Assembly: GCA_036345935.2 (NCBI GenBank) | Contig: JADWOT020000001.1 | Coordinates: 186,001 to 250,000, forward strand | DNA: 64,000 nt | Source of the DNA: Taenia hydatigena | Taxonomy: Eukaryota > Platyhelminthes > Cestoda > Cyclophyllidea > Taeniidae | Direction: 5' to 3' | Part shown: piece after piece, positions 51,154 through 63,000 of the stretch | Position numbering within the stretch: the first letter of the stretch is position 1 | Layout of the letters: each line of letters starts with the position of its first letter | The notes under the pieces: generated by a model | What the model was told of the DNA's origin: nothing | The model's database searches: none | What the model saw: only the letters and a program-made list of their open reading frames with translations | Translations under genes and position numbers: made by a program

Positions 51154-51894
51154 TTAATGACAACGGAGAATAGAATTTATCGTTAAAGGCAACTACCCTA
51201 ATTTCTCTACTGCGTGACGAAAGAAGTGCATTTGCTGTGGAAGGAAGAATCTGTAACTACCCCTAAAAGAAGGGCCGAAAATTACGCCTACCCTCGGCAT
51301 CCAACTTAGTTCCATGGGCTGCAGGAAGGCTGTGAATAAGCGAAGCAACGTTATCCATGTTTCGTTTAAAAATTTTTGCTATAAAGATGTCTGCTATACT
51401 TGTGTGGGGATGTCAATTATATGAACACGCGGTACCTCTTCCACTTTCTCACCACTTGGGTAGAACGGCGATAAATGTAGCTGCGTACCTCCGAAGTGAG
51501 AAGAGCGTGGCACAGACAAATTGACACGAAGCCTGATCTTTACGCAAGTATGCTCAATCCCCTTATTTGTTTTATGGCTTCTCTTCTGGGTTTGTGTTCC
51601 TGCGACTAGCGATGGACATTTGTGATGACTAGCAGATTCTTCTAGGCCCCAATACAGCCCTTAAACACGACTAATCTTATGATCCAACGAAAGTGTTAAG
51701 AGGGGTCGGTGATGTTGCGGTGGGGAGCCTTTTTAACCAAATTTAATCTCGATTATTGATAGGATCGACGCGTAGGTGTTTTCCTTACAGCACCAGTTAC
51801 TTTGTGGTGGATGACGAAGACGACGTTCAAAAAGGGAAAGAGGCTACGCAATGCGCTGGATGCTCACTAAGCTCCCTATTTTAGTAAAGAAGTC
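51154..51894. other. Intergenic, nothing seen
   Basis: No frame, repeat or signal of note. Confidence 0.5.
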
Positions 51895-52010
51895 ACTTTG
51901 GTACCTTACCAGTATGCCATCGCTGGGTGGGCTGACTCTTCTCCCATCCCGGACCATGGCAGTAGCGATAGACCCTACTGATGTCGAACATATATTCTAC
52001 CCGAGTATGG
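51895..52010 (+). mobile_element. Decayed LTR fragment
   Basis: Middle part of the LTR: GGGTGGGCTGACTC, GACCATGGCAGTAGC and GTCGAACATATATTCTACCC (consensus GTTGAATATATATTCTACCC). Both ends are lost. Confidence 0.5.
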
Positions 52011-52707
52011 TGTCGCAATGCATTAGTGAATTATAAGGTGTACACCCCCTCAAAAAAGCCTCTTTACTACAGTGGGTTCGACTGAGTGTACTATTCGTTA
52101 AGTAAAGTAAAAGGCTGGGAAACTCTAGGATTTTTTCTGCACAATTCCCATCATTTCATGGTATGCCACTTAACCTACTCCACTAAGGCTTGCGAATTGT
52201 AAATTAACAAAACTGTGTATGACTTTTCCATTCCCACAAGACCATTAAAAAATTTAGTCTTTCTTTCGCGTTGCTGTAGAGCTCGAAGCTGAAGGCCACA
52301 AATCAGGGTTAAGTACAGCGCACGAGGCATGAAGATTCTGATCGGTCAGATTTAGTGACGTAAAGCGTCAAATCGCTACATCAATGTGGTCCTCGCTGCA
52401 CTTTATTGTATGTTCGCATAGTAACCCGCCCTAAGTGGCGAGACCACCTTCCCAGTCTGCTTAACTCGAGGGAAGTCGATGATTCTACGAGTAATTCATC
52501 AGCATCTCCGGCTGCATCCGTCCACTTGATTAAAATACTCAATAAGTGTTTGGTGTTCACTTATTTTTCGCTGACGTACAGCACTTAGAGCAGTTTTCGG
52601 TAAACGTTCTGCAATGTTTAGTGGCTTATGAACAACTGTATAGCATGCAGCCAGTTCAATGACCGATTTTGTGACATCCACTTGATAGCTCTTTCGTGCG
52701 ACAAAAC
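52011..52707. other. Intergenic, no certain gene
   Basis: A minus-strand frame (52499-52741) has a stretch reading SYQVDVTKSVIELA...KPLNIAERL that faintly recalls hAT/ZBED transposase N-terminal text. Too weak to annotate. Confidence 0.4.
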
Positions 52708-52935
52708 TTGCCAATCCTACTTGTGTCTTCACGTTTGACATTCACGTATCAAATGTGACTCACGAAATGTCTCAGGAAGCGTTGTAGAAGCACAATTCTT
52801 TCTTGTAATTACTTATTTGGATTGCCAATCCTACTTGTGTCTTCACGTTTGATATTCACGTATCAAATGTGACTCACGAAATGTCTCAGGAAGCGTTGTA
52901 GAAGCACAATTCTTTCTTGTAATTACTTATTTGGA
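52708..52935. repeat. 114-bp tandem duplication (two copies)
   Basis: Units 52708-52821 and 52822-52935 are identical except for one base (GACATT against GATATT). Both start TTGCCAATCCTACTTGTG and end TTACTTATTTGGA. After the second copy only TTGCC repeats before the sequence diverges. This is a recent duplication or a possible assembly effect. Confidence 0.97.
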
Positions 52936-54421
52936 TTGCCGTCAAGCGTGCTATCTGCTGATTTGATGCACCTTCCCTCCACTTCAGAGACGATTCGCAA
53001 TTTGTTGTGGAGACACAAACACTTTGCACGCTGTGCAATCCCTTCTGGTGTCCTATTTCACCAGAAGCTCGATGCAAAGAACACTAGACTAACTACAGCC
53101 ATGAAGAGGAGGCATGCACAAAGGACAGCTTGAAGTGAGTGGCATTTGGACGCGTTTGTTTGTTCTCATCGTATCCCAACCCATAGCATTTTGGTCCGCA
53201 ATAATATATATCCCTCTTTCAGTGTCAGCGGATACCTAGTGCACATAACAGCTATGTCCACGATTACGCGTCGGATAGGGAAGCGAGAAAATCTATTAGT
53301 CGATTGGACGACCCATCTTCATGGCACTGTGCTATCATGAACAGCAGCATCGGTGCATCTATTCAGCCTGCGACTTTTCAACCGTGCTTTTGTGGCTCAA
53401 TCGCAGAATTCTGTATCCCTCGTGGTTGATAGAGCAGCTTTCTTCCATCACATCAAAAAGACCGATTCCAGGCTTGTGAACCTCTACCACAGTCGCCTCT
53501 TCATGATGCTGAGCTACACTCCCTTCAACGTGGTGGAAAGGATTTGGGCTTCCGACACAGATTTATTCACAACCACTCAACACTCTGCAGAACGGTGTGC
53601 ACTTTTTGCGAATTGTGCCACACAACGATGAGTCCTATGCTAGCCTTTATGGGTGGCCAGTTTGCCGTTTAATCCTTGGTTACTTCTTGGTAATTTGATG
53701 AAATGTTCTCGGTCCTGTTCCACGTAGTCAACGAGAGCATACAGACTTGAATTCATTTGAGCCCTCTTAATTCAAATATTTCAAGTAGTTATTTATTCAC
53801 TTGCTTAGACTCTTAATAAAGTAGTTATGAGCAGATACACCACAAATCAAATTGAACATTTGTCCCCTTCCCTTTTCAATTTGTCGAAAAGCATAATGCA
53901 TTCAACCTTCTCGCTTGGTCCACGGAGGAGACCAATTCAAGGGGGGAGCGAGCGCGCATGAGCTGCCTGGTTCACCTCGAAGATGTGAGCAAGTTGAAAA
54001 ATAGGAACGATAGCAGCAACAGGAGGAAAATAGAGCTAGACGTCGAGGGTAAGAGAATCGGCTGTGGAAGTCTGTTTGTTCGACGCCTCTGAACACGCAC
54101 GGTGGAAGCAACTGTAAATCGAAAACAAAGTCCTGTGCTGCATAAAGAGATGAGACAGGGACATTAGATCGTTTTTCATCCATAGTACAAAGGGCTCATT
54201 AGTATCACCTATTAGGTAATGAAAGATTGGAAATTTTAGCCCTTGATTAGTACAAAGTGCTAGAAAGATCCCATGAAACTCTGACGAATGCGAAGACTAC
54301 AAATAATTGGGAAAATTATTCCAATTGGAAAGGATACACAACTAAAATTTACATCAACGTAAAAGTAAAGGCTGAAAGATTGAAGGATGAGGACTCGCAC
54401 CACAAAACACAAAGGCAATGT
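52936..54421. other. Intergenic / IPMK 3' flank
   Basis: No recognised gene. If the IPMK exon at 54422-54744 is spliced rather than terminal, a small last exon on the minus strand should lie within this stretch; I could not single one out. Confidence 0.4.
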
Positions 54422-57400
54422 TTACCTTTGGAGTTTGTACAGGCCATGTAAACAGTTGTCATCGTGGGAGGGACCGACATCGGGGTCAGAAACCTTGAAC
54501 CAGCGCGCAAAGTCGATGAGGTGGAGACGCATAAATCGGTGATTGGGAAAAGCAAGATCAGCGGCCGACCTTGGAGAGGACCAATCGTAGCAGAGGAAGA
54601 GGGAGGAGGCCACAAAGCGGTAGAGTGTCTGCGCCTCAAACCACTCGATCAGCTGTTTCAGGCGCTCTGCGAACGCGTACGCCAGGGTGCTCCGGCGATA
54701 CATGACGTTTTGATCACCCTTCCCGTCAAGAAATAGGCATATACCTGAGAGAGGGACGAGAATCTGTTGAGAAAAGTAGCGTGTTAAATGGGTGGAGGGG
54801 TGGGAGGATGAATGAGTGGCTAGTCGGGTGGGTGAATGCTAGGTTGAAGGGATAAGCTCACCTTTTTCGTATATTACTGAAGGAGATAGTGACTTGCCAT
54901 AGAGGCGATCGTAGAAGGCACCGTCCACCTGGAGAAAAATTGGAGTAGAGTATCCCTTTTGAGAAATCAAGTTCATCCCAAACGAAAAACTTCTAGTTAT
55001 GTTGCCAAACAATTGACGATTTGACGGGTGGTAAATATGCTGCTCCTACTGCATACTGTCATGCGCCTCTAGCGGAGTGGATGAATCGAGCTATTTCGGC
55101 TGATGAGGTCGAGGTTACAGCAATAAACGCTAATCGCAAAGGGGGTTCGTGAAAGGTAATAATGGAGAATGCAATGAAGTTCTTACGTTCTCATCTAATA
55201 GGCGTTAAAGTATAGAAGGTACTTCAATGAGGTCTGGTGTCCAGGCCCCAAAAATTGTGGATTTCGGTAAAGTCAAACATTCAATTTAAATATACGAACT
55301 TGAAACTCATCCAAAATCGCAAGGTTTAAGCATTGCGTGGATCAAGAGCGCGCTCACCCACTCACAAATATTTTAGACGTGTACATCAGCAAACTTGTAG
55401 ATTGCTGGACTCAAAAATGGAGTTTCGTGACCGCCCTTCACAGCACAATTCCGTCCTTATGGATTTAATGCAGCAAACAGTAACGCTTCAAGGCTGTTAT
55501 TTTAAAACGACGAGCTTTGAAATTTGAAGACCCTCTAATCATTATGGGCAGCCAAATACCAACTGAAAGAACTATTGAATACCCGTCTTTACCAAAGCCA
55601 CATTCAAAACCTGCAAATTTTTCCGCTTAAAGCAATATTTGCCTCTTAGCCAGTATTTTAACAATCTTTTATTCGACATCTCCAAGTTCCCATGGGAGGT
55701 AAGATCCAAAGTATGGACAAGAGTATCCCCAACATGTTGCAGACTGAGATTAGGGAGAAGAGAGGAGACTAGAACGTACCCGAATGCCAGTAATGAAGAA
55801 ACCCAACTGACGCCGCCAGGGATACTTCGCCTGTTCCATGGCCATCTTCTCGGCTGGGGCCAGAGGACCGTAGCTCCGCCGGCCCAGTTTGATGTCCATC
55901 GCGTTGGGCTGCTCCATCTCCCACTGCATGTCTGCCATTGCTACCAGGAAGCCTGAAAGACGTTGCAACATAGGTCTACAATCCCTTTAGCCTTAAGCCA
56001 TAATCAATGCCGCGATGTGGACGCAGGAGACCCTGGTGGTCATTATTATGCACTAACTGGCTGCCTATCGATACCCGATTAAGCGAAATTCGCCAGTGTG
56101 GAATTTTGGAGAAAATGCTTATTTATGCACAAAACGATATTTAATTTTGCCACCCTTAAACAAACTTCACGTTTGTTCCAATGGACAAAGATCACTAACG
56201 CCAAGATTGGTTAGTTGGTTTGGATCGCACACTTATGTAGTATTTGTTCGTTTCAAATGAACAATAAAAAACTTCACCCGGTCTGGTTTAAAACTATAAG
56301 GATCACGACACTCTTGGAGATCCAGAGATATGAATGGACAAAACCCACCGACGAAATTCGACAGCGGGGAGCTCAGCAGATTATATTAAGCATCATTTGG
56401 AGAATACCGTCTTCTTCGCTGAATTCCTTTGCCGAATTGATGTATGTTTAACCAAAGGGTGCATCACATTTAGTAGACATCAACTTCTGCGCACCCCATT
56501 TTTTTAAAAACCACAATTAATTACCAGCGTCACACATACGTGCCGTCCGGTTTACGCATGAAAATTAAGGTGTCATGCATGTTTTTTTGCCAAGTTATTA
56601 AACCTGGTTGCACCATCCCGCATCACATATACAATTGCGAATTTTAAGACATTGAACCGGTTCTAAAAAGACGCCCCGTACCTCAAAAGTGCGGGAGTTG
56701 GTTGCGTTGGAAAAATCGAAATAAAGCGCTTTCAAGTAAGCTCAGTCGTGAAAAATTCAAAACGCCGTCATCAAATTTATTTAAAACGAAAGTTACAACT
56801 GCATAAATGTGGTTTGCGAGGTCAAAATCTCAACTCCAAGGGGCATGTGATGGAGAGCAGTGGTGTTTGCACCACATTCGATCCACACCCACATGAATAG
56901 CCTGCCGTACGCTTCAGGTCAATTTTACGCTGAAAGCTTTTACTGCAATCTCGGTTACCCTGACAAAGCACCATTGGCATACGAGGCTGTATGTGAGATT
57001 TCCCTCTATCGTGTTTATAACTGTGAAAGCAGCTTCATGAGACCAACCGATCGAGTGCCTAGTAGAAATAATAATAATAATAGCATGAATAGGCTAGTAT
57101 TAATTGTGTCAACGATCCGTACCGCACAAACCACAATCAGGAGGCGGGTTTCGTAACCCTTACATTCGTCAGAGCCTGAAATGAACCACTTTGTTCAAGC
57201 CTTGTAAAATTTTTGCTTGCATCGAAATGCCGTACATAACACGTTTTCATGGTGCATAGCTTCCTAGTTCCATATCCTCCAAGATTATTACTCAGGGATC
57301 TGAGTTATAAAGGTCAAATGAGACCCTTTCCTCCTTACGTCCAAACCTTTCATTAAAACCACTTTGCTATATTCATTGGCCTAGTAACAGGGGCGATCTC

Positions 57401-57877
57401 AGTCCCTCGGTGGACTGCCGAAATAGGTTGGTAAGCAACATTGACGTTCGCAATGACGGTGGTGTTTGCTGCCGATTTTAATCGAATTTCGAGTTTCCGA
57501 CTTTTCGAACGCAATAAAACAAGAATCGCTGCATTCAAAATTTGATATTTCATATTCCCGACAGAGGTGATTATAGTCCCTTCGGATGTCTAGTCCTATC
57601 AACAACCTCTGTAAAGCGAACACCTGTGACTTTAAATCAACCAGCCCATTTTCGCGTAACCAATATGTAGATGAATCAGGAGAGTGAAGCTTACTCCCAG
57701 AATCCGGTTGGTGAAAGAGACCACGATAGGCAGGCAAGAAGGCTCTCAGACGACCGAGTACGGCATCGTCAGCGTTTTCAGGTGCAAATACCTCCGCATA
57801 GAAGCGCGCCTCGTTAAAACCCTTGCGACGCGACGAGAGCACCTTATAAACCGTGCCATTGGTGGTATCGTAGAGGA
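54422..57877 (-). CDS. IPMK: Inositol polyphosphate multikinase (partial)
   Basis: Kinase of the IPK superfamily that phosphorylates inositol tris- and tetrakisphosphates and, in animals, PIP2. Four exons with matching phases: 57695-57877, 55780-55952, 54862-54928, 54422-54744 (247 residues). Visible: DGTV-like start NGTVYK with RRKGFNEARFYAEVF; FLPAYRG; the family signature PNAMDIKLGRRSYGP followed by KYPWRRQLGF and GIR, typical of IPMK rather than IP6K (which has LDLKMGTRQ) or IP3K; YGKSL; LIEWFEAQTLYRFVASSLF (the SSLL motif); and LIDFARW, the metal-binding IDF. The loop between SSLF and IDF is short, as in compact invertebrate IPMKs. Oddities: the first exon (start Met and the following ~40 residues) was not found; the 3' end is ambiguous, since AG|GTAAAC could be a donor but also reads Arg-stop. 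Family members continue about ten residues past HGLYKL, which favours one more exon. Confidence 0.85.
57066..57082. repeat. (AAT)n microsatellite in IPMK intron
   Basis: Five AAT units inside the intron between 55953 and 57694. Confidence 0.75.
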
Positions 57878-59166
57878 CTAGAGAAGAGACACATAGCTAA
57901 CCAGAGCTAAATATGACACTGTTTTAGACCTAAGTGACATTTGGTGAAAGATCGAAATTGAATAACGTAAGTTAGATTTCCGGTGAGCACACTAAAGTCC
58001 CGCAATGCAATAAACACAGACACTAAATTTAGTCGATTGTTTGGTGAACAAATGCGATAACTTAGCAATCGTTCTAACCGACGCCAATGGTTAACATTTC
58101 CTACATTAATCCGGAAGCATTTTCAATAGGTGCCTAAGAGACTATTGCATGATAGGGAGTAACATGAAACTAAACTCATTGACGAAATCCAAAGTTCACA
58201 TTTTACGGAAGATAAAAGGTAGACAAGACAAAACTTACAAGACATTACCAAATGTATGTTAGAATGGTTAAATCGAATTAAAATTAAACTGATCAAGACT
58301 AACTTTCGTTTTCCATCAAAACTCAAATTAACGTAACTCATAATTTCAACCATATCACTTTAACAGCAAGGATATTCAGTAAACAAATTAAAAGAAGCAA
58401 TTTTCAATGAAAATCAGCTCGACAGTATCAGTATCTTTTCTTAAGAGGGCCGAAATTAAGAAGGACAGGAAAAATGTAACTCAACAGGGAATGGATTTAT
58501 TGAGTATTGAAACCGTTAACCTATTTGCAAAAGGCGTACATGCACAAAAGTTGCTTTGAAAATAGTCTAATGCATTCTAGCCGTAACACAAGAGCTTGAC
58601 CAATTATGCAAAGTAGATAGCCTCTCGCTCCAAAAGTACATAAAAGTAAACTCTATATCAAAGCAGAGTTCTAGATATTGGCTTAATTTTATTCAACTTA
58701 CATTTATTTTTTAAAGGTTTCTCTGGATTAAGGCCGCCTATTTGGCAATCGAAAGAAACAAGCCCACTTGGTAGCATCTGAGCAATCAATTCATTATTAA
58801 ACAAAAACCGACGTTGCTCTTCTGAATCTCTGGACATAATGTCCTGAATCCAACAAAAGGGACCACCGAACTATACGAGCTAAGCGGCTTCATATAAGGA
58901 GGACGCAAGTCGCAAAGTACTCAGTAGTTCAATATTTGGCCAATAGGAATGAAGGACAGCTATTGGTTTCAATGAACAATGAATCCAGTCAAACGAATGA
59001 AGGAAAGGTCAACGAATTCAAGCAGTTACCATCGAATTTGCGCAAAGTGCATTTGAAAATTGTACCTTGTATTAAATCTCATACATTTTGCGATTTGAGT
59101 AGCTTAATCCAGACTAACTTAATCTCATTTAAAAAAGCAATATAGGCGGCATTGTGTGACATCTAG
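57878..59166. other. IPMK upstream intron or 5' flank
   Basis: AT-rich; the missing IPMK first exon may lie here or further upstream. No exon with the expected GH/DGT motif was found. Confidence 0.4.
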
Positions 59167-59352
59167 TGTAGCACTTTGTTTGTTGGAACTACCAGCTCCG
59201 GTCAAGGTCACAGAGGTGGCTGTACTGCTCTAGCTGCGTGGGCTGGCCTCCGGGCCATGCCAGTGACCTCTTTCCCTCTATCCTTTGAATATATACATTC
59301 TACCCTAGCATTCTGCCTTTTTTTGCCTTCGAGGAAGCCTCGAGACGCTACA
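59167..59352 (+). mobile_element. Solo LTR with perfect target-site duplication
   Basis: 186 bp, TGTAGCACTTTG to GAGACGCTACA. It is flanked by identical 5-bp repeats TCTAG at 59162-59166 and 59353-59357, which fixes both boundaries and shows integrase-type insertion. A reading frame is open through almost the whole unit. Confidence 0.93.
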
Positions 59353-59841
59353 TCTAGGGTAATATTTTCTGCTTATCAGCAAAAAGATGTATTAATCGAA
59401 CAGCATTGCCTAATAGGTCTTGCATGCGTGCCAGCAAAACGACACCACGCCGAAAAAACTCACGAAAGCAAGATTTTCTAGCAATCAGGTCATTCACGCC
59501 AAGTGTCGCAGTGTGCATATTTAGATAAAAATTCATTATTGGTAGGGATGGTGCAGTATAATGAGCTCGAAAATTTTTTAGTAAATCTAATGAGCCTGCA
59601 TGAATAAGAACCACAATTTTCCATCATAAGAGCTAACAGCAGCCAAATACAAATAAAATCCGTGACAAATGATGTCGTCCCTCAGTCATATAGATTAGCA
59701 CGACCGCGATATACACAAAGAAGGGCTTAGGGAGTAATGACGCAGCTCAGAGGATCTGTTGTCCATCATGTGTAATGTTAACCAGACAATTGAATTTACG
59801 TGATTATTCGGTCATAGACCGGTTTAACTTTGACAACTAAG
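59353..59841. other. Spacer between two solo LTRs
   Basis: 489 bp between two same-direction LTRs. It is not a TRIM interior: there is no primer-binding site after 59352 and no polypurine tract before 59842, and it does not resemble 32277-32802. No gene seen. Confidence 0.6.
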
Positions 59842-60027
59842 TGTAGTGTTTTGTTTGTTGGAACTACCGGTTTCGGTCAAGGTCACAGAGGTGGCCGTAC
59901 TGCCCTAGCTGCGTGGGCTAACCTCCGGGTCATGCCAGTAGCCTATTTCCCTCTGTCCGTTGAATATATATATTCTACCCTAGCATTCTGCCTTCTTTTG
60001 CCTTCAAGGGAGCCTTGGGACGCTACA
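59842..60027 (+). mobile_element. Solo LTR, well preserved
   Basis: 186 bp, TGTAGTGTTTTG to GGGACGCTACA. Flanks CTAAG (59837-59841) and CGAAG (60028-60032) match at 4 of 5, a nearly intact target-site duplication. The common LTR reading frame is open. Confidence 0.9.
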
Positions 60028-63000
60028 CGAAGGCACCAACATTTAAATAAAACTTTAAACAGCCTAAATTTTGAAACAGTATGTCAGCTCTACACTATGC
60101 AGGCAAGATTAAGCGGTGTTTTTGGACTTTGCCAATGATTAAGATGATGTGTTCAGATAAGAAAGAATGAGAGCTACTGACATGGCCTAGAGATCAGCTC
60201 ACATGGTAGAGGAAGAGCGATCAATAAAAATTAAACAAACAGGAAAGCATAACATCAGATTCTCTGTGGATTCTGCAAATCTTTCTGATAATTAGCCAAA
60301 ATAATGTTTAGTTTAGGACAATGACGTTGAGCTTAGATTGCTAAACTCAAGTAGAATCTAAAAGAACAGATTTTGTCAAGTTCAAAATAGCTTGAAGTCT
60401 ACACGTCTACACTTAGGGTCATGCATAAACGGAGAACATGTAGATTTCGAAGTGCTTACGTGGTCTCGCGGTCAGTCAGGGAATCAAATATCCTTTTTTG
60501 TAAATGTAATCTTTATTTTGTGTGAAATCTTACGCAATTCCGGCTGTAAATACATGGACGGAATGCGTTACGTATATTTATCAACCAACTGTAAGTAGCA
60601 AGTTCGTAGTTATTTATGCTGCTAGCTATCAAACGTGCAAAACATCATTCAAAATACAACTCTTTGCGTAAAATTTTTTGATACCAAAACAAAGGTTCTG
60701 TAATTAATTAGTGTCCTATGTTTGTTCTGATTCACTGCTCTCGGGGCGGGTTTTTCGGTACTTGCGTTGAACTATGTTCTACTGGAGAAATATTGGTTTC
60801 TCGTAGATGCCATGTTTTGTGGTCACTTTCTCTATAGTTACCTTAGATACTCTCAGTTGTGTGCTCAAGCACTCCGATCTGTTGCCAAGGTTGAAGCGAA
60901 ACCGGGCCACGGCTTCATAGATTCTAGCGTGGTTAAAACAATGTGGAAGGAAGGAAAGCCACTGAGTAAGTTCAGCTTCTTTATTTACGCCTTTCAGAAA
61001 AGCGCGAGTAGGTGTGCTGGTTGTCCTTTCAGTTGGTCTCTCAGCTAGTACTTCATGGAAACAATTATAAATTATAGATTCTGAGTAAAAGTCCTCTCCT
61101 TCTTCGTTTGGGTCTAGGTTCTGGTTACAGTGTTCTTACCTGATTACCTAGACTGATTTTTGACATTTGTTAGCTATTACAAGTTTCCTACTATCAGCAG
61201 GAACTATTTGTTATTTGGTAGCCTGCGCGTTTAAGTTTATACGATTAGCTGTTTGATACACTGTTATTGTCATCAGTTCTTCTTCTTCTTCCTTATTATT
61301 GATGTTAAAATGTCAAGAACCGGTTCTTGGCTGACTCACTCTGTGGAGAACACGACAATCTCGAGTTTACCTACGTGTCTTGTATTGCGGTATACTATCT
61401 TGGTCTTCCGGGCATCCATTGGTGAACTCAGACGATCATGTTGCGCAGTGCACTATGTGCGGGCCATCTGCACTGTTTTTGCTTTGCCACTTTGCGAAGC
61501 GTCTTATTCGGTAACAGCTCTACTTACTAAATATAAGTGGCAACTAAGTTGTACCGGTTAGAGCCTGAGCATGTCATCATATCGCTTTTTCACTAATATA
61601 TGAGGTTGGTTCGGTTCGTTATGCGAAGAAGTGGCAGTAGCAGTAGTAAGTAGTTGGAAAGCCTGTTCTTTCCTTGAAGTCGTGCTCTAAACTTTTATCA
61701 ACAATCAAATTATATGTCAAAAGTAAGTATTGTTCCCGGCAAATTCCTGCTTTTCAAATTGCATTCTATAGAATTCTTCTGGTTTGAGGTTCTTCGTCAC
61801 TTTGCTAAGCAGGTTTTGGAGAATTATGGGCACCAGAAGAGGTTTATTTTTCATTCATTTAGTTGTTTTTGTCTATGATATAGCACAAAAACTTGCTCCC
61901 GTTAAATTGTGATTTTAATTAAACTCATTTGAATAGATTTGGAACAAGGGTCGTACTCCTCAGCAGCCTGGTGTATCTGTTTTTTTCCATTTGATTTGTG
62001 TCAGCATCCTCGTCTAGTCGCAGCTAGTTGCTTATTGTTCACTGTAAAGAAATTCTCACACGATGTCTTCCATCAAAGCTTGCCTAGAAAGTGTAGATCG
62101 TTTGATTCACTTTAATGTCGAATCGGTAGCGTTTGCATAGTGCTTCCACCTCTGTAGAAGGCTTCGTAAGTATTTTCAACGGTACTAACAGTTTGATGCG
62201 ATGTGGAGTGTAATTCACCGTAAATATGTTGAAAAGTCAGAGACTGATCCGTCAGATACTTGTGAAGACACGCACATCTGTATGCTTGTACACTAGTTTG
62301 CGAGTATCAGCTCAGTCACCAAATGCATGGAAGCGATGGGGAAGGGCGCGCTTCTGCGGGGTAGGTGCTCCTTTAGAAGGAAACATTCACTTGCCACATA
62401 CTCAAGATCTCTGCGGTGTCATTCCTGGGTAGAAGGTTAAGCGAGCCAATCTCGCCCGACGTTTGATAGGGTGTCCAATGACGTATCAAGTGCTTATGAT
62501 GTGGCTCTTGAGCTTCTCATTTTTCTACAGAGCGTTAGGCTAAATTAAGAAGCCTACAAGTGGCAACATTCAACGACAACTCCCTTCTGACCTGCCTTCC
62601 ATTTATCAGCCGGAAGTAGGGTCAGACAACTTCATGCTTCGAACCTCTCGGCTGTCGAAACATTGCCTACCGCGCTGGTGCTTTTCGTTGCGAGGTATCA
62701 AGTCCTTTTCCAGGAGTGCTTCTTACTAGGCCACCCGGTAAATTAGCCTTTCAGCAGGTTCGTACTGCTTTATTGGCGTCGAGTTTCTTTGGTGTCGGAG
62801 TAGGGCGAATGAGTCTCCAATCTAGTGAAAGCAGAACCTACTGGAGCTCTCAGGGGTTCATGATTGTTTGACGCGAGTGTTTTCATGGTCTGTCTCCGAG
62901 GTGGATCCCCCAACGCAGTAGTACAGGTGGTTGGATGCTATGATCGTGGCACCAAATGCTACAATGATTGGCCTGATCCAACTATCGTTGAAGGGGGCGA

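Noticed and set aside
52499..52741. hAT/ZBED-like transposase remnant on the minus strand
   Set aside because: Similarity rests on a few residues (SYQV...KPLNIAE) with no catalytic motif or terminal inverted repeats.
59167..60027. A second full-length TRIM element formed by the LTRs at 59167 and 59842
   Set aside because: Each LTR has its own target-site duplication, and the 489-bp spacer has neither a primer-binding site nor a polypurine tract, so these are two separate solo LTRs.
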